This document shows, one piece after another, positions 1 to 6,204 of a stretch of 7,615 bases of DNA (the stretch's first letter is position 1; each line of letters opens with the position of its first letter). The notes under the pieces are model-generated. The model was given only the letters and a program-made list of their open reading frames with translations, searched no databases and was not told the origin of the DNA. Position numbers and translations under genes: made by a program. The stretch comes from Clostridia bacterium (lineage in GTDB: Bacteria > Bacillota > Clostridia > Oscillospirales > RGIG577), in NCBI GenBank assembly GCA_017419325.1, contig JAFOLN010000053.1:1-7615 (forward strand). The letters run 5' to 3'.

Positions 1-391
1 CGTTTTCCTCCGTAATCGAAATTATTTCGACGGGCGCGGGTATCGTCCTGTCAAGCGTAAGCTCCGCGCTTTCGCTCTTCGCCGCAAAGTCCACGGCGTT
101 CACCCAGATAAGCTTTGCGCTGTCGCCGCCGCTTACGTTCACGGTGCCCGCCTCGCTCATCATCCTTATCGACACCATCTTCCCGTTTTCGTCGTATACG
201 GAAACGAAAACGGGCGCATTTGCGGACACATCGCCCGATACGGTGATATTGTTCTTGTCGTTCGTGTATGAAACGGCCTCGCCTGTCTTTTCATCCGTCA
301 TCGTCTGCCCGTTGGCCGCCATTCCCATGACAGGCAACATCGTTATGACCATACACAGCGCAATAATAAGGCTTACCGCCTTCTTTTTCAT
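1..391 (-). CDS. Secreted protein of unknown function, N-terminal 130 residues (3' end beyond window edge)
   Basis: Reading from the ATG at 391 down to the window edge gives 130 codons without a stop; the rest of the gene is outside the window. Residues 1-25 form a typical Sec signal peptide: MKKK, a hydrophobic core (SLIIALCMVITMLPVM), then a likely cut near GMA/AN. Cys13 is not in a good lipobox because Leu precedes it, so a lipoprotein is unlikely. The rest is rich in Ser, Val, Asp and Asn and looks like beta-strand material (about 46-115, e.g. NNITVSGDV and APVFVSVYDENGKMVS), resembling small Ig-like modules of clostridial exported proteins. That resemblance is an impression, not a family assignment. 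A GGGGGCG tract upstream of the ATG may act as ribosome binding site. The gene has its own promoter at 459-487 and is separated from the upstream protease gene by a terminator. I do not recognise the gene. Confidence 0.8.
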   Translation of the reverse strand, partial: MKKKAVSLIIALCMVITMLPVMGMAANGQTMTDEKTGEAVSYTNDKNNITVSGDVSANAPVFVSVYDENGKMVSIRMMSEAGTVNVSGGDSAKLIWVNAVDFAAKSESAELTLDRTIPAPVEIISITEEN

Positions 392-458
392 GCTTTTTCG
401 CCCCCGTTTGCAAAGGTTTTTCGCGTTTTTTCTGTTTACGTCTTATTTTTACAAAAAT

Positions 459-487
459 ATCATACCATATCCGCGCCTTTCGGGCAA
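459..487 (-). promoter_or_regulatory. Promoter of the truncated secreted-protein gene
   Basis: On the minus strand a -35 box TTGCCC (482-487) is followed by an exact 17-bp spacer and a -10 box TATGAT (459-464). TG one base before the -10 makes it an extended -10. The layout fits a vegetative sigma-A promoter. Transcription would start near 452, leaving a 5' leader of about 60 nt. The -35 box begins one base after the T-tract of the protease gene's terminator, so this gene is probably transcribed independently. Inferred from sequence only. Confidence 0.6.
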
Positions 488-488
488 C

Positions 489-517
489 AAAAAAGGCACG
501 CTGTCGCGTGCCTTTTT
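489..517 (-). terminator. Intrinsic terminator of the surface protease gene
   Basis: A perfect 7-bp GC-rich stem (495-501 with 506-512) encloses the 4-nt loop 502-505. On the minus strand it is followed by six T (489-494). It starts about 30 bp after the TAA of the protease gene at 546-548. Five T on the opposite side (513-517) would give some plus-strand activity too, but no plus-strand gene needs it. Confidence 0.85.
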
Positions 518-545
518 ATAATATGCGCCTTCGCGCGTGTGCGCG

Positions 546-3500
546 TTATTCGGTCATGGCTCTGTAGAGGAACGTCACGATCTGGGCGCGGGTGCAGGGT
601 GCGTCGGGGGAGAATGTGCCCTCGCCCGTGCCTGCGGTGATATTGTTTTCCGAGGCCCAGCTTACGGCGCCCGCGTAATACGCGCCTTCGGGAACGTCCG
701 TAAACGCGCTTTCGCCCTGTGCGCTTCCGTCCTTCATGCGGCATAAAAACGTCACGGCCTGTGCGCGGGTGCAGGTCTCATCGGGGGAGAAATGCGTCTC
801 GTCCGTGCCAGTGGTTATGCCGTTTGAAACGGCCCAGCGTACCGCGTCAGCGTAATACGCGTCGGCGGGAACGTCCGTAAATGCGTTTTCGCCCTCCGTC
901 TCGGGCGCGCCCGACGCGCGGTAGAGGAACGTGACTATCTGCGCGCGCGTACATACCGCGTCGGGCGAGAAGTGATCGTCGTCGGTGCCGCGGGTGACGT
1001 CGTTAGTATATGCCCAGTCTACGGGCGTAAAGAAGTAATCATCGGGGGTCACGTCTGCGAAAACGTGCTTTACCATGCCGTCGCCGTCAAGCATATAATC
1101 CTCAATGGCTTCAAACTCGGCCGAAACGGTGACCTTTTTTGCCGGCATCGTGAACGTAAACGTGCCGTCGGAGTTCCTCGTCACGTCTGCCGTCTTGCCG
1201 TCCGCGCCCGTTACCGTTACGTTTACCGTGTAAAAGCCCTCGTCGGGCACCGGCGTCACGGTGACCGTGTCGCCGCTTTTCGCCGTTTTTACGTCCGCCG
1301 AAATATTTCCGTGCGCGGTATCGGCCAGGCTTATGTCTCTTTTAACGGAGGATGACGATGAGGAGGAGCCTCCTCCGCCGCCTCCGCCTCCGCCGGTGGG
1401 CTGGGAGATCACGCGGAAGGGTACCGTCACGGGTTTTCCGTCGTCAAATTCCGCCTTGAGCTTGTGCTGTCCCTCAGAAAGCGTATTCAGAAACTCGGGC
1501 TTAAGCGTTAAAACGCCGTCGAAATCGAAGGAAAAATCGGCTTCCGTAAGCGCGGTATCGTCAACCGAGGCCTTCGTGAAATGGCTGAACGTATCAATGT
1601 TGTTCTGCGAACGCTCGAACGTAAAGCCGAGGCCCGTGTCCGTCTTCATCCTCCATACGCCGTCTTTTCCGCGGGTGCACGTATATACAAACGCTTCACG
1701 CGGCACGGCAAACGCCTTGATGGAGAAATTGTCCACTTCCATTCCGTACGTGACCAATTCCTCCTGTTTGCTTTCATATTCCTCGGACTGCAGATACACG
1801 CCCCAATCCTGCCATTTGCCGTCCATATAGATAAAGCTTTCGCCGGGGTTCACCACGGCTTTGCAGTAATCGTCATAATCGAGAATCCTGGCCATCTGCT
1901 CGCCCATGCCTCTGTTTGCGGCCACCACGTATTTTCTCGTGCCGTCGTCCCATACTGCGGCGGCCGTAACGACTACGCTGAAGCGGTCGCCTTCATTTAA
2001 CGGAACGCTTTTCTCCAGATCTATGCGGTGATATCCGGCATACTCAAAATTCTTCGACGTTTTCGCAAGCAGAGTGCCGTCCGTGGGGTCGTTTGTCCCG
2101 TCGTTCAGCCTGTAAACGGAGAACGTAACGCGCATATTGTCCTCGCCCGTGGTGGCGCCCACCGAAACGAGGTCGCTTACGTCCTGCGCCGTGAATACGT
2201 TCGCCGAGCTGAAGGGCTTATCCGAGTATAACGTCAGAAATCCGTTGTAGGCGGGCATATAGTCATACTGATATACGTAAAACGAAAAGCCCGCAAGATC
2301 GCGCGAGAATGACATGCTTTCCAGATGCTTTCTTATGGACGTATCGTAATACGAAACATAGAAGTAGCCGCTGCCGTTTATGCCCCACGTGCTTTTGCCT
2401 ATCTCGCGTCCGCTTTCGCTTACGCCATATCCGTCAACGCAGCCCCAGCTGTTCTTGACGATCCATGCGCCGTCTCCGGGAGGCGTTTTGCTGACTCCCG
2501 TTTTTTCGTCAACTCCCGAATTGAAGTTCTCTTTGGGATAATTGTCGTCCCAGCCGACTACGCATACGCCGTGATTGGATCTGCCGTTGTCGTACGTATA
2601 GTGCGCCCACGTATTCTGATTCAGATACCTGGCTTCGCCTTTCTCATTCGGTCGTGACGTATCGGCCCTGAAGGAAAGGTAAAGGCCGTGTCCGTTCAAA
2701 AGCTCGCTCTTTGCAGCCCGTATTCCGTCCTCGTTAAGACCTGCCCATTTGTCTGCTTTGTCGCGGAGCGCGATATAAGGCAGGATGTTGCCGTCTCTCA
2801 GAGTATACCCCGCCGTAAGATTGCGGTTGGAAAAGCCGTTTTCATCTGCCATGGGTATGCTCCAGTCGTCATACTCGCTGTAATTGTCGTTGTACGTGCC
2901 GTCTTCATATTCCGCGAGGATAGAAGTGTAATCGCTTTCGAGACGGGCGTTAAATGCTTCTTCGGTAATGTCAAGATATTCCAGAAGCTCCTCCAGAGTC
3001 ATTTCGTATGCTTCGAGATACGCCTGACGTCTGTACTCGATCCACTCGTCGTGGTTATCACGCATAAATTCGTACGCCGTTATGCCCGCGCGGCCGCGAT
3101 ACGGGAAGTATTTCTCCTCCACGGGGCCCACGCCGGAGGACAGAAGCGTGGTGACTAAAAGCATGGAACCGCCTTTGTCAAACGCGGCGTTTATGCTGCC
3201 CTCGTTCTCTTTTATAACGTATAAGCCCTCACCCGCCTGATCGGGATCCTCAAGCTCGGTTATGGGATGATTTGCGAACCAGATAAGATGGCTCTCCGAA
3301 AGATCGATGGGGAACTCCTCATACGTCTGCCCCATGCCTGAAAGTATGCTCGTCTCCGCCGCCGCTATGGCTCCGAAGGACCAGCACGCGCCGTAGGGGT
3401 CCTGCTTTTTTACCGGCGTTACAACGCCCTCGTCAACAAGGCTGAACCTTGACGGGAGGTTTGCCGAAAGCACGGCCGCCGCTTCATCCGGCTCGCCCGT

Positions 3501-3635
3501 GTCAACGGCCCATTCTGGCAGCGCGTTATCCTGCGCCCCCGCCGCAGGGAACGCGGTCAGTATTATAAGAACGGCGACTATGAGCGCCAGTCCCGCGCGC
3601 CGGGCGCGCCTGTATGTTCGTTTGTTCATGGTCAT
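546..3635 (-). CDS. SLH-anchored papain-like (C1 family) cysteine protease with lectin-like domain
   Basis: Predicted 1029-residue exported cysteine endopeptidase held on the cell wall. Residues 1-34 are a signal peptide (basic n-region, hydrophobic 15-31, cut near AGA/QD). The C1 domain spans about 60-435: Gln78 (oxyanion hole), Cys84 in GACWSFG, His355 in NHGVCVVGW and Asn395 in VKNSWG, so the catalytic set is complete. Residues 440-645 match the lectin-like domain that often follows clostridial C1 peptidases (YQYDY, SSANVFTA, YAGYHRIDL). An Ig/X2-like module (648-743), a linker of 9 Gly and 7 Ser (748-763), an InlB-like beta repeat (765-842) and three SLH domains (858-1026) follow. SLH domains usually bind a secondary wall polymer. 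There is no room for an I29-type propeptide, and Cys-to-His spacing is about twice that of papain. The first ATG has GAGG 8 nt upstream; a second at 3629 has AGGGG 7 nt upstream, so the start may be two codons later. The protein substrate is unknown. Confidence 0.93.
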   Translation of the reverse strand: MTMNKRTYRRARRAGLALIVAVLIILTAFPAAGAQDNALPEWAVDTGEPDEAAAVLSANLPSRFSLVDEGVVTPVKKQDPYGACWSFGAIAAAETSILSGMGQTYEEFPIDLSESHLIWFANHPITELEDPDQAGEGLYVIKENEGSINAAFDKGGSMLLVTTLLSSGVGPVEEKYFPYRGRAGITAYEFMRDNHDEWIEYRRQAYLEAYEMTLEELLEYLDITEEAFNARLESDYTSILAEYEDGTYNDNYSEYDDWSIPMADENGFSNRNLTAGYTLRDGNILPYIALRDKADKWAGLNEDGIRAAKSELLNGHGLYLSFRADTSRPNEKGEARYLNQNTWAHYTYDNGRSNHGVCVVGWDDNYPKENFNSGVDEKTGVSKTPPGDGAWIVKNSWGCVDGYGVSESGREIGKSTWGINGSGYFYVSYYDTSIRKHLESMSFSRDLAGFSFYVYQYDYMPAYNGFLTLYSDKPFSSANVFTAQDVSDLVSVGATTGEDNMRVTFSVYRLNDGTNDPTDGTLLAKTSKNFEYAGYHRIDLEKSVPLNEGDRFSVVVTAAAVWDDGTRKYVVAANRGMGEQMARILDYDDYCKAVVNPGESFIYMDGKWQDWGVYLQSEEYESKQEELVTYGMEVDNFSIKAFAVPREAFVYTCTRGKDGVWRMKTDTGLGFTFERSQNNIDTFSHFTKASVDDTALTEADFSFDFDGVLTLKPEFLNTLSEGQHKLKAEFDDGKPVTVPFRVISQPTGGGGGGGGGSSSSSSSVKRDISLADTAHGNISADVKTAKSGDTVTVTPVPDEGFYTVNVTVTGADGKTADVTRNSDGTFTFTMPAKKVTVSAEFEAIEDYMLDGDGMVKHVFADVTPDDYFFTPVDWAYTNDVTRGTDDDHFSPDAVCTRAQIVTFLYRASGAPETEGENAFTDVPADAYYADAVRWAVSNGITTGTDETHFSPDETCTRAQAVTFLCRMKDGSAQGESAFTDVPEGAYYAGAVSWASENNITAGTGEGTFSPDAPCTRAQIVTFLYRAMTE
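558..1064 (-). repeat. Three tandem SLH-domain repeats encoded at the 3' end of the protease gene
   Basis: Three repeats at 918-1064, 738-884 and 558-704 encode SLH units beginning at Phe859, Phe919 and Phe978, a 59-60 residue period. Each follows the pattern F-x-DV, an aromatic pair, (V/I)xWA, a turn and TxGT/RGT, then FSPD and CTRAQ. The canonical SLH motif has TRAE; here all three have TRAQ preceded by Cys. The similarity is visible at DNA level around the CTRAQ-VTFL segment (near 565-620, 745-800 and 920-975). Confidence 0.85.
1347..1394 (-). repeat. Low-complexity Gly9-Ser7 linker-coding tract
   Basis: Nine consecutive Gly codons (mixed GGC/GGA) then seven Ser codons (TCC/TCA/TCG) encode residues 748-763 of the surface protease. 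It joins the protease, lectin-like and Ig-like half to the InlB-like and SLH anchor half, so it is probably a flexible spacer. The mixed codons argue against a recent simple triplet expansion, although such GC-rich tracts can vary in length between strains. Confidence 0.8.
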
Positions 3636-3700
3636 TCCCCTATCCTCGGGCCGATCTCAAAAAAAGCCCGCGCAGTAGTGATGTTTTTGCTTATGTTAAT

Positions 3701-3729
3701 AATATATCACCCTCTGCCCGTAAGGGCAA
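3701..3729 (-). promoter_or_regulatory. Promoter of the surface protease gene
   Basis: On the minus strand TTGCCC (3724-3729) is followed by a 17-bp spacer and TATATT (3701-3706), with TG one base upstream of the -10 (extended -10). The predicted start near 3694 leaves a leader of about 58 nt. The architecture is the same as that of the promoter at 459-487. A 5-bp inverted repeat (3715-3719 with 3724-3728) overlaps the -35 box and could be an operator, but it is short and unsupported by other copies. Confidence 0.65.
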
Positions 3730-3750
3730 GAGCCCCCGGGCGCGTGAGAA

Positions 3751-3788
3751 AGAAAAAAAGGCCGCGCCTTTTTGAAGGCGCGGCCTTT
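3751..3788 (-). terminator. Strong intrinsic terminator of the dehydrogenase-cupin operon
   Basis: A perfect stem of 12 bp (3757-3768 with 3777-3788), extendable to 14 bp with loop 3771-3774, is followed on the minus strand by a T-rich tract (complement of the A run 3753-3759 and the purine-rich stretch beyond). It lies about 10 bp after the cupin TAA at 3798-3800, marking the 3' end of the operon. Confidence 0.9.
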
Positions 3789-3797
3789 AGGGCATTG

Positions 3798-4157
3798 TTA
3801 TTTCGGCGGGTCGGGGAGATTTATCTCGAACAAAAGCGTCGGCTCTTTGAACGGGTTCGCGATGCCGTGGCTCTGACCCGCGCGGACGTACATAACGTCG
3901 CCGGGGCCCACCTTTGTCACTTCGCCGTTGTCGTTGTACATCGCCCATCCCGAAAGAATGACGTATACCTCCTGGTCCTTGTCGTGAGTGTGGAGCGGCA
4001 TGTCAAATCCGGGCAGAAGCACGGTGCGCGCCATCTGTCTTAAAACGCCGCCCGTTTCGGCCATGCCCGCCAGCACATGCTGTATGCCCGCCTTATCCTC
4101 CGACGGATATGGGTAGACGATCTGACGGAAGGGACTGTCCTTGTATCTTTTTATCAT
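3798..4157 (-). CDS. Small single-domain cupin protein
   Basis: A 119-residue protein, essentially one cupin barrel and probably cytoplasmic (no signal peptide). Motif 1 is intact: Gly50-x5-His56-x-His58-x4-Glu63-x6-Gly70. Motif 2 is Gly86-x5-Arg92-Ala-Gly94-x2-His97-x3-Asn101, with Arg where the consensus has Pro. The four metal-ligand positions (His56, His58, Glu63, His97) are all present, so it should bind a divalent metal. Small cupins of this kind include sugar isomerases, dioxygenases and ligand-binding proteins; the sequence alone does not choose. It is the last gene of the run MDR-MDR-SDR-cupin, starting 31 bp after the SDR stop, with AGGGGGAG 5 nt before the ATG. By context it may isomerise, oxidise or bind the metabolite handled by the dehydrogenases (inference). 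Confidence 0.88.
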   Translation of the reverse strand: MIKRYKDSPFRQIVYPYPSEDKAGIQHVLAGMAETGGVLRQMARTVLLPGFDMPLHTHDKDQEVYVILSGWAMYNDNGEVTKVGPGDVMYVRAGQSHGIANPFKEPTLLFEINLPDPPK

Positions 4158-4188
4158 ACGCTCTCCCCCTTTTTAAAAGAGAAAAAAA

Positions 4189-5001
4189 TTACATGCTTGC
4201 GCCGCCGTCAACGGAGAGCGTCTGAGCCGTTATGTTCTGAGCGTCGTCGGACGCAAGGAATATAACCGCGTTCGCGATGTCGCGCTCGGTCTGCGGACGG
4301 TTCATCGGTATGCGCTTCTTTATCTCGGCCGCGAATATCTCGTCGTCGGTCTTGTCGCCGTAAATGTCGGGGAACAGCTTTCTGAATACGTTAACGAGCG
4401 TCTTCCACATTACGGTGTAAACGATGCCGGGGCATACCGCGTTTACGGTAACTCCGTGGGGAGCGAAGTCTATGGCATAAGTCTTCGTCAGGCTGATAAC
4501 TGCCGCCTTCTGAGCCGAATATGCCGGAAGCTCGGGCTGAGGAGTGCGTCCCGCCATGGACGAGATGTTTATAATGCGTCCGTAGCCCTTGTTTATCATG
4601 ATGTCGTGAACGGCCTTAATGCAGAGGAACGTGCTCTTCGTGTTGAGATTGTACGTTGCGTCGAAAGCCGCTTCCGTTACGGAGTGGAACGTGGGATATG
4701 CGAGACCGCCGCCGCCGCCCGCATTGTTTACGAGCACGTCGATGGTGCCCCACTTGTCGACCGCCGCAGCCACAGCCGCGTTTACGGAGTCGGCGTTCGT
4801 AACGTCTACCATTACGAAGAAGGCGTCGCCGCCTGCCGCCTTTACTGCCGCAACCGACTTTGCGCCGCGCTCCTCGTTCTGGCTCGCAACGGCTACCTTC
4901 GCGCCGTTCTCGCCGAACGCCTTGCATATCTCGCTGCCGAGGCCGCCCGCGCCGCCCGTAACGAATACTACCTTATCCTTTAAGCTTTCATATATTCCCA
5001 T
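4189..5001 (-). CDS. Short-chain dehydrogenase/reductase (classical SDR)
   Basis: A 270-residue cytoplasmic NAD(P)-dependent oxidoreductase, normal length for a classical SDR. The cofactor motif TGGAGGLG is at residues 15-22 and NNAG at 92-95. The catalytic tetrad Asn120, Ser148, Tyr161, Lys165 is complete (YSAQK), followed by NAVCPG at 187-192. The end of the second beta strand reads ASQNEERG, without the Asp typical of NAD-specific enzymes, so NADP(H) use is possible. The variable region 193-235 (VYTVMWKTL and after) forms the substrate lid; a PGIV-x-T-x-MW pattern also occurs in some butanediol and polyol dehydrogenases, a weak hint only. AAGGGAGGT lies 8 nt before the ATG. It sits 67 bp after the second MDR gene and 31 bp before the cupin gene, so it is likely co-transcribed. 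The exact substrate cannot be named. Confidence 0.93.
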   Translation of the reverse strand: MGIYESLKDKVVFVTGGAGGLGSEICKAFGENGAKVAVASQNEERGAKSVAAVKAAGGDAFFVMVDVTNADSVNAAVAAAVDKWGTIDVLVNNAGGGGGLAYPTFHSVTEAAFDATYNLNTKSTFLCIKAVHDIMINKGYGRIINISSMAGRTPQPELPAYSAQKAAVISLTKTYAIDFAPHGVTVNAVCPGIVYTVMWKTLVNVFRKLFPDIYGDKTDDEIFAAEIKKRIPMNRPQTERDIANAVIFLASDDAQNITAQTLSVDGGASM

Positions 5002-5068
5002 TACTGTGTACCTCCCTTGTAATTTGGTTTGTAAATGCGGCCGGAAAGGGACCGCCCTTTATGATTTC

Positions 5069-6139
5069 TTATTTCGTCTTGCCGTCGCCTATACGAATAA
5101 GTATCTTGAGCTGCTCGTTCGTAGGATCATGAAGCTCCTCGAATGCCGCCTGAACAGCATCGACCTCGAAGGGGATCTCCTTGGTGATAAGCTCCTCAAG
5201 CTTTATTTTTCCCTCGGAAGCCGCCTTCATAACGGTGTCAAATCCGTTGAACGGAGCCGACATAATGCCTACCATCGTAAGCTGGCGCAGAAGCACCATT
5301 ACCGTCATTATCGGAACGGGGTTCCAGTTTACGCCTACCAGCGAGACCTTGCCAGCCTTCTTCATGTAGCTTACGCCGAAATTCAGCGCCGCGGCAGAAC
5401 CGGAGCACTCAAGGAACTTCGTAAAGCCGCCGCCCTTCGTGTAGCCGCCGTCTATCTTCGCGTTTATCTTGTCTGCAACGCCTTCCTCGGTGGGGTCGAA
5501 AACGTCGTCAACTACGCCCAGCTCAAGCGCTCTTTTAGCGCGCGCGTGGTTTATTTCGGTCATGGCAACATAGGAAGCGCCGAAGTACTTCGCGAACTGA
5601 GCCGCCATAACGCCTATAATACCGCCGCCGGCAACTAAAACCTTGTCGCCTTTTTCCACGTTTACGGACTGGCACGCTCTGAGGCCTATATTTGCGGGCT
5701 CAATCAGAGCCGCTGCGCGAAGCGTCATATTGTCGGGCAGCTTCTTTACATACGCGGACTTGCCGAGCTGCATGTAATCAGCCATGGCGCCGGGCACTTC
5801 CTTAAAGAACGTGCCGGGCGAATAGTAATCCTGCGGGCACAGGTCGTCGCGTCCCATTTTGCACCATTCGCATTCGCCGCAGGGCGTTATGGGCGAGCAG
5901 GTAACTCTGTCGCCGACCTTTAAGGTGGTGCTGTCGCCGGGGTCCACAACGATGCCGGAGTACTCATGGCCCATAACGAGGCCCTTCGTTCTGTCGGCTA
6001 TCTCCCAGCTGTGAACATCGGAGCCGCAGATGCCGCAGTACTCTACCTTGACTATCGGTCTCTTGCCGTCCTTTACGGGATCCGGGAAGTTCTTATCCTC
6101 AACAAGTTTTAAATTGCCTGCCTGAACTATCGCTTTCAT
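5069..6139 (-). CDS. Zinc-dependent medium-chain alcohol/polyol dehydrogenase, paralog 1
   Basis: A 356-residue cytoplasmic MDR enzyme of the threonine/sorbitol/butanediol dehydrogenase type, expected to oxidise a secondary alcohol or reduce the ketone with NAD(H). The GroES-like N-terminal half has catalytic zinc residues Cys38 (CGICGSD), His58-Glu59 (GHEYSG) and Glu147 (IEPANIG). The structural zinc loop has Cys87, Cys90, Cys93 and Cys101. The Rossmann half has GGGIIG at 171-176 and Glu195 at the end of the second strand, indicating NAD(H). GGAG lies 7 nt before the ATG. It is roughly two-thirds identical by eye to the next MDR upstream (6205-7266). Differences cluster around residues 46-53, 102-130 and 293-325, which may include the substrate pocket. 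It is 65 bp from the preceding gene and 67 bp from the SDR. The substrate is unknown. Confidence 0.93.
   Translation of the reverse strand: MKAIVQAGNLKLVEDKNFPDPVKDGKRPIVKVEYCGICGSDVHSWEIADRTKGLVMGHEYSGIVVDPGDSTTLKVGDRVTCSPITPCGECEWCKMGRDDLCPQDYYSPGTFFKEVPGAMADYMQLGKSAYVKKLPDNMTLRAAALIEPANIGLRACQSVNVEKGDKVLVAGGGIIGVMAAQFAKYFGASYVAMTEINHARAKRALELGVVDDVFDPTEEGVADKINAKIDGGYTKGGGFTKFLECSGSAAALNFGVSYMKKAGKVSLVGVNWNPVPIMTVMVLLRQLTMVGIMSAPFNGFDTVMKAASEGKIKLEELITKEIPFEVDAVQAAFEELHDPTNEQLKILIRIGDGKTK
5859..5890. repeat. 32-bp tract identical to 6989-7020 (paralogous MDR genes)
   Basis: This segment of MDR paralog 1 is identical to 6989-7020 in paralog 2. It encodes the structural-zinc loop ITPCGECEWCK. 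The flanking codons on both sides differ, so it is an isolated block of identity. Confidence 0.85.
6054..6090. repeat. 37-bp tract identical to 7181-7217 (paralogous MDR genes)
   Basis: This segment of MDR paralog 1 is identical base for base to 7181-7217 in paralog 2. It encodes the conserved FPDPVKDGKRPI stretch (residues 18-29). Identity extends through every synonymous position, although the genes differ at about a third of residues overall. Confidence 0.85.
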
Positions 6140-6165
6140 GTGTTGTCTCCTCTCTCTTTTTTATG

Positions 6166-6183
6166 CGCCGCGCATGGGCGGCG
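6166..6183 (-). other. Intercistronic hairpin between the two MDR genes
   Basis: A 6-bp all-GC stem (6166-6171 with 6178-6183) with a 6-nt loop lies in the 65-bp gap between the MDR paralogs, about 11 bp before the GGAG of the downstream gene. On the minus strand it is followed by CAT and an A-run rather than T, so it is not a terminator. It could affect mRNA processing or stability. Function is inferred and weak. Confidence 0.35.
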
Positions 6184-6204
6184 TTTATACCGCGGGCTTG
6201 GCGC

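Noticed and set aside
144..521. A plus-strand open frame of 125 codons
   Set aside because: It is antisense to the secreted-protein gene and runs through that gene's promoter and the neighbouring terminator. The minus-strand reading with a clean signal peptide is far more convincing.
1261..1830. A plus-strand frame with a polyproline run
   Set aside because: The polyproline is the antisense of the Gly-codon linker in the protease gene; there is no other support.
3647..3670. CGGGC/GCCCG inverted repeat in the leader of the protease gene
   Set aside because: A 5-bp stem with a 14-nt loop is weak, and no riboswitch-like conserved core is visible around it.
5002..5068. GC-rich complementary segments in the gap between MDR paralog 1 and the SDR
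   Set aside because: Only a 4-bp pairing (GCGG with CCGC) around a long loop can be formed, with no T-tract after it; not a terminator.
4619..5638. A 339-codon open frame on the plus strand
   Set aside because: It runs antisense across both the SDR and MDR paralog 1 and the gap between them. Both minus-strand genes have intact family motifs and good ribosome binding sites; the plus-strand translation has no recognisable motif and is rich in Arg, Leu and Ala, as expected of a GC-rich shadow frame.
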